The notes: generated by a model from the sequence alone, not told the origin. A stretch of DNA of 64,000 nt from Acidovorax delafieldii (GCF_007993815.1 NZ_VJWE01000014.1:186001-250000), one strand, 5' to 3'; shown: positions 24,582-33,661, numbered from the stretch's first letter. Numbers and translations: made by a program.

Positions 24582-25292
24582 CTACGCGGCCACCGCCTGC
24601 ATGCGCCGCGACAGGGCTGACCCACGCGCGCGCAAAAAGGCCCGCAAGCCCTCGGCATAGTCCGCACCCACGGCCTGCTGCACCGAAGGGCGTGCCGCCA
24701 GCGCAGCCCGCCACTGCTGCACCAGCGGCAAGCCGTGCCAGAGCCCCAGGCCATCCACGCCCGGTAAGGTGTCGATGACGTCGAAGTACCGGAACACCGG
24801 GCCGAACACCACATCCACCATGCCAAAGTCCGGCCCGGCAAAGTACGGCCCCGGCACGCTGCGCTGGCCCAGGGCCTCTTCGATCTGCACGAAGCGGCTG
24901 CGCAGGTCCTGCGCGCGGGCCTGCAGCGTGGCCTCATCCGCTGCGGCGTAGAAGGCGCCGATGGTGTTCAGCACCGCAGAGCCAAACTCCATCCAAGCCC
25001 GGTGGCGTGCGCGCTGCAGCGGATCTGGCGGGTGCAGCACGGGCATGGCCACCTCGTCCAGGTATTCGCAGATCACGGCCGACTCGAACAGGCTCTGGCC
25101 GCGCACCTGCAGGACCGGGGTCTTGCCCAGCGGCGAGAGGGCCAGGAACCAGTCGGGCTTGCGGGCCAGGTCGATGGTGCGGCGCTCGAACGCCAGGCCC
25201 TTTTCGTGCAGCACGATGGCCACGCGCTGCACATAGGGGCACAGCGCGTGCGAGACCAGAGTGAGCGCAGCGGGCGCTGTGGTCTGGGCCAT
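24582..25292 (-). CDS. Glutathione S-transferase family protein
   Basis: Protein of about 236 residues. The N-terminal thioredoxin-like domain has LVSHALCPYVQRVAIVLHEKGL and the SPLGKTPVLQVRG and LFESAVICEYLDE glutathione-binding segments; the C-terminal helical domain follows. The CPYVQR motif puts Cys where the catalytic residue sits, as in omega-like or stringent-starvation-type GSTs. The ATG at 25292 shares its A with the TGA stop of gstA, so the pair is translationally coupled. Likely role: glutathione-dependent reduction or detoxification in the cytoplasm. Confidence 0.87.
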   Translation of the reverse strand: MAQTTAPAALTLVSHALCPYVQRVAIVLHEKGLAFERRTIDLARKPDWFLALSPLGKTPVLQVRGQSLFESAVICEYLDEVAMPVLHPPDPLQRARHRAWMEFGSAVLNTIGAFYAAADEATLQARAQDLRSRFVQIEEALGQRSVPGPYFAGPDFGMVDVVFGPVFRYFDVIDTLPGVDGLGLWHGLPLVQQWRAALAARPSVQQAVGADYAEGLRAFLRARGSALSRRMQAVAA

Positions 25293-25900
25293 CACGACAA
25301 CAACCCCTCAGCCCGCAGCGCAGCCTGCACCTGCGGGCGGGCCGCCACGCGTGCCATCCAGGCCTGCAGGTGCGGGTAGGCGGTAAGCGGGATGCCCAGC
25401 AGGTGGGACCAGTTGACGATGGTGAAGCCATACGCATCGGCCACGCTGTAGCCACCTGCCAGAAAATCGCTGCGCGACAGCATGGTATCCATCTCGGCAA
25501 AACGCACGGCCAGCTTGGCCTTGACGGCCTGGCGCGTGGAGTCGGCCGTCTCCTTGTGCCACAGCCAGGGGCTGAAGCCCTTGTGCAGTTCGGTGCTGAC
25601 GAAGGTGAGCCACTCCAGCACGGCCAGCCGCTCGCTGGAGCCGGGCTGGCCGATGAGTGCGCGCGCCGGGTCCAGGTCGGCCACGTACTGCAGCAGCGCC
25701 GCTGCTTCGGTGTGGCGCGACTGGTCGGCCAGCTCCAGCAGGGGCACATAGCCGCGCGGGGAGATGTCGAGGTAGTTGGCGCCGGTCTCGGTGGTGTGGC
25801 GCACCAGGTCCACCTTGACCAGATCGAACGCAACGCCGACCTCGCGCAGGGCAATGTGGACGGCGAGCGAGCAGGCACCGGGGGCGTAGTAGAGCTTCAT
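25292..25900 (-). CDS. gstA: Beta-class glutathione S-transferase
   Basis: Protein of 202 residues with the bacterial beta-class start MKLYYAPGACSLAVHIALREVG, including the Cys that forms a mixed disulfide with glutathione. PRGYVPLLEL and TEAAALLQYVAD match the glutathione site; DFLAGGYSVADAYGFTIVNW is the N-capping and hydrophobic-staple region. First gene of a coupled pair with the next GST, divergent from a LysR-type regulator across 141 nt, which probably controls it. Detoxifies electrophiles in the cytoplasm. Confidence 0.92.
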   Translation of the reverse strand: MKLYYAPGACSLAVHIALREVGVAFDLVKVDLVRHTTETGANYLDISPRGYVPLLELADQSRHTEAAALLQYVADLDPARALIGQPGSSERLAVLEWLTFVSTELHKGFSPWLWHKETADSTRQAVKAKLAVRFAEMDTMLSRSDFLAGGYSVADAYGFTIVNWSHLLGIPLTAYPHLQAWMARVAARPQVQAALRAEGLLS

Positions 25901-26041
25901 GGGAACGGGGCTTTCTGTAAAAACGGTTGGAATGTGTCGCCGTTGCTACCCACTAGCAGCCATAGACACCCATCGGTACACGGCAAGGCCCGGCGACAGG
26001 CAGAATCTATGCTTGCAACAACGCAAACAAAATAAGCACAC

Positions 26042-26932
26042 ATGAAATCAACCGTTGCATCAGCGCAATACCAACTGGGCGCGGCCGAGCTGGAAGTGCT
26101 GCTGGCCATGGTGCGCACCGGCACCCTGGCGGCCGCCGGTGAGCGGCTGGGTGTGGATGCGTCCACGGTGTTCCGCGCCATCCAGCGCATCGAACGGGGG
26201 CTGGGCCAGTCGCTGTTCGACCGGTCGCGCGCCGGCTACCGTCCCTCGGAACTGGCCCAGGCATTGGCCGAACAGGCCGAGCGGGTGGAAGCCGCCCTGG
26301 AGGCCGCGCGCTCTGCCGCACAGGCGCAGCCCGAACAGGTGTCGGGCACGGTGCGCATCTCCACCACCGACACCATCCTGCACGGCCTCATCGCCCCGGC
26401 CCTGCAAATGCTGCAGCCCCGGCACCCGGCCCTGGTGTACGAGCTGCACGCCGGCAACGAGCTGGTGAGCCTGACGCGGCGCGACACCGACATCGCCGTG
26501 CGCGCGACCAAGCGCCCGCCACAGCACCTGGTGGGGCGGCAGCTGGGCATGATCCGCTCGGCCCTCTACGCAGGCACCGCCAGCACCCTGGCCCTGTCGG
26601 ATGTGGAGGCGGGCCGCGCCGCCTGGATTGCGCCCGACGACGCCCTGCCCGACCACCCCTCGGTGCGCTGGCGCAAGAGGCAATACCCCAGGGCACAGCC
26701 CACCTACCGCGTCAACAGCCTGCTCACCGTGATGGAACTGGTGGCCCTGGGCATGGGCGTGGGGGTGCTGCCCCTCTTTCTGGCCCAGGGCCGCAGCGAC
26801 CTGCGCCCGCTCACGGGCGCGCTGGCCGACGGCGAGACCGAGCTGTGGCTGCTGACCCACCCGGAGTCGCGACACCTGCGGCGCATTGCAGCGGTATACG
26901 GGCATCTGGCGGAGACGGTGCAGCTGCCCTGA
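26042..26932 (+). CDS. LysR-family transcriptional regulator
   Basis: Protein of 296 residues. Winged HTH near the N-terminus (ELEVLLAMVRTGTLAAAGERLGVDASTVFRAIQRIERGLG), then a periplasmic-binding-like effector domain (VSGTVRISTTDTILHGLIAPAL onward, with VMELVALGMGVGVLPLF near the end). Divergent from the gstA pair. In the gap, TTGC (26013) and GCAA (26023) form a short inverted repeat that could be part of its site. Ligand unknown; an electrophile or redox signal would suit the neighbours. Confidence 0.9.
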   Translation: MKSTVASAQYQLGAAELEVLLAMVRTGTLAAAGERLGVDASTVFRAIQRIERGLGQSLFDRSRAGYRPSELAQALAEQAERVEAALEAARSAAQAQPEQVSGTVRISTTDTILHGLIAPALQMLQPRHPALVYELHAGNELVSLTRRDTDIAVRATKRPPQHLVGRQLGMIRSALYAGTASTLALSDVEAGRAAWIAPDDALPDHPSVRWRKRQYPRAQPTYRVNSLLTVMELVALGMGVGVLPLFLAQGRSDLRPLTGALADGETELWLLTHPESRHLRRIAAVYGHLAETVQLP

Positions 26933-26945
26933 GCGCCCCTGGGCA

Positions 26946-27971
26946 TCAGCCGGGCAAGGCGTCCCCGAACACCTCCAGCGCCGTGCCGTGCAACGCGCGC
27001 AGCATGTCCACCGGGTCCACCGCCTGCGCCACGGCCAGTGCGCCGCTGTGGGCGTAGGCAGGCGCCAGCAGGCGCTGGGCCACCTCGACCACGATGGGCG
27101 CCGTCACGGCATAGATGTCCTGCCCGCGCACGCCGGCGGTGCGGGTCTGGCCACCTTGCACCAGTTGCACCATGAGCTCGAAGCGCTGCGCAGAGCGTCC
27201 GCTGTCGTCCGTGGCCGTGGGCGGCGGGGTGCCGCTGTCGCGGATGTCCTGCAGCGCCGAGCGGTTGAGCAGCGAGCGGATGTGGCCCACAGGCAGGTGG
27301 TGGGCGATGGTGATGACCTCGCTGAACGGGATCTCCACCATGGCCTGGCTGCCCAGGGGCGCGGCAAACGCCCAGTCCGGCACGTGCTCGGACGGCACCA
27401 GCGGCACCAGGCGCCCGTGGGCCACCACCTGGCGCGGCACGGTGTTGCGCTCGCCTGTCTTGCGCGTGCCGGCGGTGGGCCACCAGCGGTCCAGCCCGAT
27501 CGCCACAGTGATCTCGTCGACGGTGCCGGCCCTGGCCAGCGCGCTGGCCAGCAGGTCGGCAAGGCCGCCATAGAAGGCGGCCGCCGGAATCACCACCTTG
27601 CCCGCAGCGCGGGCCGGAGCATCGAAATCGGCCAGGCTGGCCTGCGCACTCGCCTGCTCGGCCGTCACATCGATGTAGTGGCAGCCTGCCCGCAGCGCGG
27701 CCTGCGCCACCGGGGCAGCCGTGTCGAGAAAGGGGCCCGCGCAGTTGATGACCACGGCGCAGCCGGCAAACGCCTGTTCCAGGCTGGTGGGGTCGGCCAG
27801 ATCGGCGATGCGCCGGGTCACGCCAGGGGCAAACACCTCGTCCAGCCGGGCGGCGCTGCGCCCCACGGCCACCACGGGCAGCCCGCGGCGCTGTGCTTCC
27901 TGCACGACAAATTGGCCGGTGTGGCCGGTGGCGCCGTAAACGGCGATGGGGCGGTGTTGTTGCGGGTTCAT
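26946..27971 (-). CDS. Saccharopine dehydrogenase-like NAD(P)-binding protein
   Basis: Protein of 341 residues with an N-terminal Rossmann motif VYGATGHTGQFV and the saccharopine-reductase-type continuation CAVVINCAGPFLDTAAPVAQAAL and CHYIDVTAE. The ATG at 27971 is preferred: AAAGG lies 6 nt upstream and overlaps the other candidate ATG at 27977. Divergent from a TetR regulator across a perfect inverted repeat, so it is very likely the regulated gene. Its substrate is unknown; related proteins include trans-acting enoyl reductases and short reductases without a lysine-pathway role. Confidence 0.82.
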   Translation of the reverse strand: MNPQQHRPIAVYGATGHTGQFVVQEAQRRGLPVVAVGRSAARLDEVFAPGVTRRIADLADPTSLEQAFAGCAVVINCAGPFLDTAAPVAQAALRAGCHYIDVTAEQASAQASLADFDAPARAAGKVVIPAAAFYGGLADLLASALARAGTVDEITVAIGLDRWWPTAGTRKTGERNTVPRQVVAHGRLVPLVPSEHVPDWAFAAPLGSQAMVEIPFSEVITIAHHLPVGHIRSLLNRSALQDIRDSGTPPPTATDDSGRSAQRFELMVQLVQGGQTRTAGVRGQDIYAVTAPIVVEVAQRLLAPAYAHSGALAVAQAVDPVDMLRALHGTALEVFGDALPG

Positions 27972-28009
27972 GGTCATCCTTTGCGTTGGGCGGGTGGTTG
28001 AAATTTAAC

Positions 28010-28055
28010 GATACAGACCTGTCTGTTTTTTGAAGATTACAGACAGGTCTGTATC
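28010..28055. promoter_or_regulatory. TetR operator: perfect 17-bp inverted repeat of a palindromic half-site
   Basis: GATACAGACCTGTCTGT (28010-28026) is perfectly repeated in inverse at 28039-28055, 12 nt apart. Each arm contains its own palindrome (ACAGAC, two bases, GTCTGT), so the site can hold two dimers. It ends one base before the TetR ATG and lies 39 nt from the divergent dehydrogenase start. Confidence 0.85.
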
Positions 28056-28703
28056 ATGTCAAGCATGCGCACCACAAATTCCCGTTCCACCAGAGACCTC
28101 TCCCCCACCAGCGGCCCGGCCGCTGTGGCCGAGCCCGCCGCCGATGTCCGCAGCCGCATCCTCGACACCGCGTCCCGGCTGTTCTATGAACGCGGCGTGC
28201 GCGCCGTGGGCGTGGACCTGGTCGTGCTGGAAGCCGCCGTGGCCAAGACCAGCCTGTACCGCTACTTCCCCACCAAGGACGACCTCATCGTGGCCTTCCT
28301 GGAGCGGGAAGACGTCGAGTTCTGGGACCAATGGGACAGCATGGCGGCCCAGTTCGCCGATGACCCCGCCGGGGAGCTGGAGGCCCACATGCGCTGGATT
28401 GGCGAGCGCCTGGCCCGCTCCAACTACCGGGGCTGCCCCCAGATCAACGTGGCCGCTGAATTTGCCGAGCAGGACCATCCCGCACGGCACGTGGCCCAGC
28501 GGCACATGCAGGCGCTGCGGGGCCGCCTGCACGACATCGCGGTGCGGTTGAAGGCACCCCGCCCAGAGCAACTGGCCGCCCAGCTTGCGGTGGTGGTGAA
28601 CGGCGCATTCGTGAGCGCCGGACTGCTCAGCGCCGAAGAAGCCACCGGCGTGCTGGTAGCTGCCGTGCAGGCCCTGCAGGCCGGTGCCCGTAGCCCGGGC
28701 TAA
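28056..28703 (+). CDS. TetR-family transcriptional repressor
   Basis: Protein of 215 residues. After a Ser/Pro/Ala-rich N-terminal tail, the TetR HTH reads SRILDTASRLFYERGVRAVGVDLVVLEAAVAKTSLYRYFPTKDDLI; the C-terminal helical domain binds the inducer. The ATG touches the operator, and the only ribosome-site-like AGG lies within the right operator arm, so bound repressor would also cover its own start. Predicted to repress itself and the divergent dehydrogenase gene. A second ATG at 28065 is possible. Confidence 0.9.
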   Translation: MSSMRTTNSRSTRDLSPTSGPAAVAEPAADVRSRILDTASRLFYERGVRAVGVDLVVLEAAVAKTSLYRYFPTKDDLIVAFLEREDVEFWDQWDSMAAQFADDPAGELEAHMRWIGERLARSNYRGCPQINVAAEFAEQDHPARHVAQRHMQALRGRLHDIAVRLKAPRPEQLAAQLAVVVNGAFVSAGLLSAEEATGVLVAAVQALQAGARSPG

Positions 28704-28830
28704 CCCCGGGGCTGACATCTGCTGCCAGGCCGTTGTCAGCAGCCCTTCTCTACAGTGACCGTGCCCCACCGTGCCCGCTGCACCTGCACCGGGCCCGCGC
28801 ACCTACCCACCCTCAGAGAGGAGCCCCCCC

Positions 28831-29400
28831 ATGCCCCCACAAGGCAACCACCCCCGCCCCGGCAAAACCCAGTTTTACGGCGCATCCAGCCTCGACGGTT
28901 TCCTCGCCACGCCCGACCATGACCTTGGCTGGCTGCTGCAATTTGGCGAGATCGAGGGCTCCAGCTACCCCGCGTTCATCCGCGACGTGGGTGCGCTGGC
29001 GATGGGATCGCACACCTACGAATGGATACTGAAACATGCCATCGACGCGGGCCAGCCCTGGCCTTACACGCCGCCGACCTGGGTGTTCAGCGCACGCACG
29101 CTGCGCGGCATTGCAGGCGCGGATGTGCGCTTTGTGCGTGGCGATGTGCGGCCCGTGCACCAGGCCATGGTGCAGGCTGCAGCGGGGCGCAACGTGTGGG
29201 TCGTGGGTGGGGGTGATCTGGTGGGGCAGTTTTACGACGCGGGCCTGCTGGACGAGCTGATCGTGCAGATCGCCCCCGTCACGCTGGGCGCAGGCACGCC
29301 GCTGTTGCCGCGCCAGATCATGCGGCCCCCGCTGCAGCTCAAGTCAGTGACCACGCTGGGCGGCATTTTTGCGGAGCTGCGGTACCTGGTCACCCGTTGA
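28831..29400 (+). CDS. RibD C-terminal/dihydrofolate reductase-like protein
   Basis: Protein of 189 residues from the ATG at 28831, which has GAGAGGAG upstream. FYGASSLDGFLATPDHDLGWLL is the typical start of the RibD_C/YyaP-type family, ALAMGSHTYEWIL the NADPH-side segment, and VWVVGGGDLVGQFYDAGLLDELIVQIAPVTLGAGTPLL the conserved core. Probably a cytoplasmic NADPH-dependent reductase of unknown substrate. Next to an Lrp/AsnC gene on the opposite strand (convergent). Confidence 0.88.
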   Translation: MPPQGNHPRPGKTQFYGASSLDGFLATPDHDLGWLLQFGEIEGSSYPAFIRDVGALAMGSHTYEWILKHAIDAGQPWPYTPPTWVFSARTLRGIAGADVRFVRGDVRPVHQAMVQAAAGRNVWVVGGGDLVGQFYDAGLLDELIVQIAPVTLGAGTPLLPRQIMRPPLQLKSVTTLGGIFAELRYLVTR

Positions 29401-29449
29401 GCAGACTCGCCCGCGCGGGTCAGCCGCGGGGTTCTGCTGACCCGCCGCG

Positions 29450-29887
29450 TCATGCCAGCGGCACCATCTTGCTCACGGGGTGCGACAGCACCAAGGCGGT
29501 AGATACGCTGCCAAACGCCGCCAGGGCATCCACCACGCGCTCCAGGTCTGCCGGCTGTCCAAATGCGCAGCGCACCACAAAGCAGTCCTCTCCCGTCACG
29601 CGCACGGCGTCCAGCACCTCGGGCATGGTCTGAAACAGCTGCACGTAGCGCTGAATGTGTTCGTGCGTGGTGCGCACCCGCACCACGGCCTGCAAGCCCA
29701 GGCCAGCGGCAGCCAGGTCGATGCGGGCCTGGTAGCCCACGATCACACCGGCGTCTTCGAGTTTCTTGACGCGCTCGCTCATCGCAGGCTGCGACAGACC
29801 GATCTGCTTGCCCAAGGCAGACAGGCTCTGGCGAGCGTCGTCCTGCAGGGCCATGAGGATCTGTCGGTCTTTTTTGTCCAGCTCCAC
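29450..29887 (-). CDS. Lrp/AsnC-family transcriptional regulator
   Basis: Protein of 145 residues from a GTG start at 29887: VELDKKDRQILMALQDDARQSLSALGKQIGLSQPAMSERVKKLEDAGVI is the DNA-binding half, and the RAM domain follows (VLDAVRVTGEDCFVVRCAF). GTG is chosen because AAAGGGAG stands about 10 nt upstream and the family starts just here; the frame to 29971 adds unrelated residues. Divergent from the RBBP9-like hydrolase gene. Confidence 0.88.
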   Translation of the reverse strand: MELDKKDRQILMALQDDARQSLSALGKQIGLSQPAMSERVKKLEDAGVIVGYQARIDLAAAGLGLQAVVRVRTTHEHIQRYVQLFQTMPEVLDAVRVTGEDCFVVRCAFGQPADLERVVDALAAFGSVSTALVLSHPVSKMVPLA

Positions 29888-30026
29888 GGTGCAATGCTCC
29901 CTTTGCGATGACTTCAAGGTTTGGAGGGCCACTTTCCGATGATGCCCCCTGGCCATCCACAGGCGCGGCACCTATCGTTGGCGAGCAGTGACACCACTGC
30001 TTTTTTGACCCGAAGGAATTTTGACG

Positions 30027-30572
30027 ATGAGACCTGTTTTGCTTGTTCCCGGCATCTACAACTCCGGCCCCCGCCACTGGCAATCATTGTGGCAAACCCA
30101 GCACACGGGCGTGGTGCGGGTGGAGCAGGCCGATTGGGCACACCCGCAATGCGACGCCTGGGTGCAGGCCATTGACGCGGCCATCACCGCAGCAGGCCAG
30201 CCCCCCATCGTGGTGGCCCACAGCCTGGGTTGCCTGGCACTGGCGCGGTGGGCTGCCAGCGCGTTGACCGCTGTGCATGCCCTGCTGCTGGTGGCCGTGC
30301 CAGACCCCGATGGGCCCGACTTTCCACCGGATGCCAAAGGCTTCACGCCCGTGCCTGCGGCGCTGACCGCCCCGGGTCAGCCTGCGCGGCAGGCCATGCT
30401 GGTGAGCAGCAGCGACGATCCGTATTCCACTGCATCCTTCTCGGCCCATTGCGCGGCCGCCTGGGGTGCCCAGCAGGTGGACCTGGGGGCCAAGGGGCAT
30501 ATCAATGCCGACAGCGGCCTGGGCGACTGGCCCGAAGGATGGGCCTGGGTACAACGCTGGCGCGCCGCCTGA
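30027..30572 (+). CDS. RBBP9/YdeN-type alpha/beta hydrolase
   Basis: Serine hydrolase of 181 residues. LLVPGIYNSGPRHWQSLW starts the domain, the nucleophile elbow is VAHSLGCLAL, LLVAVPDPDGPDFP and SSSDDPYST hold the acid, and the His is in GAKGHINADSGLGDWPEG. These are the landmarks of the DUF1234/RBBP9 group. AAGGA lies 9 nt before the ATG at 30027; the TTG at 30021 is less likely. Cytoplasmic; substrate unknown. Confidence 0.9.
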   Translation: MRPVLLVPGIYNSGPRHWQSLWQTQHTGVVRVEQADWAHPQCDAWVQAIDAAITAAGQPPIVVAHSLGCLALARWAASALTAVHALLLVAVPDPDGPDFPPDAKGFTPVPAALTAPGQPARQAMLVSSSDDPYSTASFSAHCAAAWGAQQVDLGAKGHINADSGLGDWPEGWAWVQRWRAA

Positions 30573-30608
30573 CAAAGCACCGGCGGGAAGTGGGCCGAGA
30601 GACGAGCG

Positions 30609-30631
30609 AAAAAGCCGGGTACGCCCCCGGC
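30609..30631 (-). terminator. Rho-independent terminator for the DUF2242 lipoprotein gene
   Basis: On the minus strand GCCGGG and CCCGGC form a 6-bp GC stem across 6 nt, followed by five T. It begins 4 nt beyond the stop of the leftward gene. Confidence 0.7.
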
Positions 30632-30634
30632 CGC

Positions 30635-31222
30635 TCAGTCCGCCAGCGCCTGGTCGATGACCAGGTAGCGTTTGACCAGATCAAAAAAGCTGTCGTAGAA
30701 GGTGTCCTTGGCAATGGTCTCGCTGCCCACCTTGACCAGGGACTCGCTGCTGGATGAGAACGGCAGCGACACCGAGCCGATGGCGCCCACGCCCACGCTG
30801 GCGGAGTTGTTGGTCTTGCGCAATGCATAGGTGTCCTGGGTGGCCGTCACAAAGCCCAGGCTGACCTTGCCGTCGTTGGCCTCGGGCACACACACCACGC
30901 GCACCACCATCTGCAGGTGCGACTCGGGCTCGGGCTGAAAGCTCTTCTTGCCTTCCACCAGGTCGGCCGCGCTGGACGAGATGACGTAGCCCTGGCTGAG
31001 CAGCGCGCGGCGCGAAGCTTCACACGTCTGGGCCGGCGTGGCATCGAACAGGCGCGAGTACGTGGCGACCGAGCCAAAGTTCTCCTGCACGCCAAACGTC
31101 TTGGCCCCTGTGCCGGCACAGCCTGCCATGACCAAAGTCGCGCCACAGGCCAGAGCCACTGCAGCGGTGCGCAGGGGCGATGGTTGGGGGGCATGGGATT
31201 CTGTGGACCAGGGGAAACGCAA
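30635..31222 (-). CDS. DUF2242 lipoprotein
   Basis: Protein of 195 residues. The start is TTG at 31222: AAGGAG lies 8 nt before it, and the product then has a sensible lipoprotein signal (basic start, VALACGATLVMAGC with Cys at about 37). The mature part has YSRLFDATPAQTCEASRRALLSQGYVIS and the ESHLQMVVRVVCV strand, which I associate with DUF2242, and it ends in the AKDTFYDSFFDLVKRYL helix. Anchored in the outer or inner membrane on the periplasmic side; role unknown. Confidence 0.78.
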   Translation of the reverse strand: MRFPWSTESHAPQPSPLRTAAVALACGATLVMAGCAGTGAKTFGVQENFGSVATYSRLFDATPAQTCEASRRALLSQGYVISSSAADLVEGKKSFQPEPESHLQMVVRVVCVPEANDGKVSLGFVTATQDTYALRKTNNSASVGVGAIGSVSLPFSSSSESLVKVGSETIAKDTFYDSFFDLVKRYLVIDQALAD

Positions 31223-31616
31223 AACCGGGACTCCTTGGGGTGGGCGGCTATCGCCGACGATAACAAGCGCGAAGCAAACGCGACGCGAGCGCATTGGACA
31301 ATGCACCCATTGTCACAGCGCCTGGGGTGTCTGACGGCAGTAACCGCTCCCGGTTCCCCAGATTCTTCATGCCATGCACACCACGGCGTGGTCACACCTT
31401 GAAGCAAAGCAGACCGGTGGCCCGCCAGGTGCTACGCAGGGCGGCGGCATGCGCATGCCCCTATAGCAGCCCTCGTTGTGTCATCGTGATCACGCAGCAC
31501 ACCGCTATACTATTAATAGCTACAAAAGCATGCTGTTGTAGCGCACCCAGCCAAATCGCTCCATTTTTGCAAGAAACACTGGCGCCAGTGCCTGCAAACA
31601 CACACCCAAGCTCCCT
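31223..31616. other. 394-nt gap with one degenerate dispersed repeat
   Basis: No supported gene. At about 31511-31570 it holds a degenerate copy of the dispersed repeat (TTAATAGCTACAAAAGCATG, then TTGTAGCGCACCCAGCC and a T-run), directly upstream of the nuclease gene. The rest must contain the two divergent promoters. Confidence 0.5.
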
Positions 31617-32051
31617 GTGCCCCTCGCTTCCCTGTTTTGCCTGGTCGTTGCCATCAGCGACGGCGACACCCTCACTGCCCGCTGCGGGCCACCTGGTGCC
31701 TACCAGCAGGTGAAGGTGCGCATCGCCGCCATCGATGCGCCCGAGTCGCGGCAGGCGTTCGGGCAGAAGTCGCGGCAGCACCTGGCACAGCTGTGCTTTC
31801 GACAACGGGCCACACTGCAACCCGTGGATGAGGACAGCTACGGACGCATGGTGGCGCAGGTGCGTTGTGGTGGCACCGATGTCGCCACGGCACAGGTGCG
31901 CGCAGGCATGGCCTGGGTGTACACGCCCTACGCCAGCCACTACCCGCACCTGGCGCCCTTGCAGCGCTCTGCACAGGCACAACATGCGGGCCTGTGGTCC
32001 CAGAAGCGGCCTTTGGCGCCCTGGGACTATAGGCACCGGCAGCGCCGTTGA
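31617..32051 (+). CDS. Thermonuclease (SNase)-family protein
   Basis: Protein of 144 residues of the staphylococcal-nuclease fold. VVAISDGDTLTARC, VRIAAIDAPESRQAFGQKSRQHLAQL and DSYGRMVAQVRC carry the metal- and phosphate-binding Asp, Arg and Glu; ATAQVRAGMAWVYTPYA completes the domain. The GTG at 31617 gives a short hydrophobic leader (MPLASLFCLVVAIS), weak as a signal peptide, so export is uncertain. There is no good ribosome site. Degrades DNA or RNA if active. Confidence 0.82.
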   Translation: MPLASLFCLVVAISDGDTLTARCGPPGAYQQVKVRIAAIDAPESRQAFGQKSRQHLAQLCFRQRATLQPVDEDSYGRMVAQVRCGGTDVATAQVRAGMAWVYTPYASHYPHLAPLQRSAQAQHAGLWSQKRPLAPWDYRHRQRR

Positions 32052-32175
32052 CGCCATCGAATGCTCGTCATGAGCGCGCCCACTGCGAGGCTTTACCAAC
32101 GCTTGACTGCAGCCCGGCGCAACAATCGCTAGCATCTGGCCTCCCGCCGTTTGGGAGCATCGCCTCATCGGGCGG

Positions 32176-33492
32176 ATGCTTCCCCCGCTGACCCTATCCA
32201 TGCCCACCCCTGAGCCCCTCACCCCGAGCGCTGCTGTTGCCGCGCCCGCCGAACCTGCCAACGTCTACCGCCATACCGGTTTTGTTTCATTTCTGGTCGC
32301 CCGCGTGGTGGCCGTCATCGCCACCCAGGTACAGGCGGTGGTGGTGGCCTGGCAGGTGTACGACCTGACCCGGCAGCCGCTCGCGCTGGCCTATGTGGGG
32401 CTGGCGCAGTTTCTGCCCATGCTGGCTTTGTTGCTGCCCGCGGGCGACCTGATCGACCGCTTTGACCGCAAGCGCATCCTGGCGATCGCCTGGTCGGTGG
32501 GCGGCCTGTGCAGCGCCCTGCTCTGGTGGCTGTCTGGCCACGGCAGCAGCGGGGTGGCGGGCATTTATGCCGTGCTGGTGCTCTATGGCTGCGCCCGCGC
32601 GTTCTCGGGCCCGGCCATGCAGAGCCTGTTGCCACAGATCGTGCCCCGTGCACAACTGGCCCAGGCCATCGCCGCCAACAGCATGCTGATGCGTGTGGCC
32701 AGCATTGGCGGGCCGCTGCTGGGCGGGCTGCTGTATGCGCTGGGCGGCGGCGAGCTGACCTATGCCATCTGCTGCGCGTGTTTTGTGCTGGGGGTGGCCC
32801 TGCTGCTGCGCGTGGTGGTGGCCCATGCCACGGCACCCGGCCCCGCGCAAGGCACGATGTTCGAGCGCTTTGGCGCGGGCATCACCTTCATCCGCACGCG
32901 GCCCATCATCCTGGGCACCATCTCGCTGGACCTGTTTGCCGTGCTGCTGGGCGGCGTGGTGGCGCTGCTGCCCATCTATGCGCAAGAGGTGCTGCATGTG
33001 GGCCCGGCGGGCCTGGGTGCGCTGCGCAGTGCCATGGCTGTGGGCGAGGTCAGCGCCGGGCTGTACCTGAGCATGCGGCCCTTCAACCGCCAAGTGGGCC
33101 GCACCATGTTCATCGCGGTGGCGGTGTTTGGTGTGGCCAACCTGGTGTTTGCGCTGTCCACGCTGTTCTGGCTGTCGTTTGCGGCTCTGCTGGTGGCGGG
33201 CGCGGCCGACATGGTGAGCGTGTACATCCGGGGCGCTCTGGTGCAGTTCTCCACGCCCGACACCATGCGCGGGCGGGTGAACGCGGTGAACATGCTGTTC
33301 ATCGGCTCGTCCAACGAACTGGGCGAATTCCGCGCGGGCACCAGCGCCGCATGGCTGGGCGTGGTGCCCGCCGCCATCGTGGGCGGCCTGTGCACGCTGG
33401 GTGTGGTGGGTGGCTGGATGATGGCTTTCCAGACCCTGCGCAAGGTAGACCGTTTTGAGGAGGCGGCGCAGGCCACGGGCGCAGCGCCATAG
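32176..33492 (+). CDS. MFS transporter, EntS-like (MFS_3)
   Basis: Inner-membrane transporter of 438 residues with 12 predicted helices. The first cytoplasmic loop reads LPAGDLIDRFDRKRILAI, a variant of the MFS signature, and ARAFSGPAMQSLLPQIV, ANSMLMRVASIGGPLLGG and FSTPDTMRGRVNAVNMLFIGSSNELGEFRAG are typical of the enterobactin-exporter-like group. It therefore probably exports a small molecule by proton exchange. Starts at 32176 or 32200 are possible. No siderophore genes are nearby. Confidence 0.87.
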   Translation: MLPPLTLSMPTPEPLTPSAAVAAPAEPANVYRHTGFVSFLVARVVAVIATQVQAVVVAWQVYDLTRQPLALAYVGLAQFLPMLALLLPAGDLIDRFDRKRILAIAWSVGGLCSALLWWLSGHGSSGVAGIYAVLVLYGCARAFSGPAMQSLLPQIVPRAQLAQAIAANSMLMRVASIGGPLLGGLLYALGGGELTYAICCACFVLGVALLLRVVVAHATAPGPAQGTMFERFGAGITFIRTRPIILGTISLDLFAVLLGGVVALLPIYAQEVLHVGPAGLGALRSAMAVGEVSAGLYLSMRPFNRQVGRTMFIAVAVFGVANLVFALSTLFWLSFAALLVAGAADMVSVYIRGALVQFSTPDTMRGRVNAVNMLFIGSSNELGEFRAGTSAAWLGVVPAAIVGGLCTLGVVGGWMMAFQTLRKVDRFEEAAQATGAAP

Positions 33493-33661
33493 CACCCAGA
33501 ACCTTTTCTCAGGCGATCATGTCTAGGGGTTTGGAGATACCCCTCGATACATCCTCCCTGGCGTTTGTGTCGCGCAGGTAAAACCCGCCGTGCGGGCTTG
33601 CATGCGGGTGGTGGCAGCGGCACCATGCGGACAGCCATTGGCTGGCTGCCCGCGAGGCCCC

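Noticed and set aside
32287-33495. 402-codon ORF on the minus strand
   Set aside because: Opposite the MFS transporter; His/Gln-rich translation typical of an antisense frame.
33560-33620. CCCGC/GCGGG hairpin before the DUF1800 gene as a riboswitch
   Set aside because: A short stem only; no conserved riboswitch core could be recognised.
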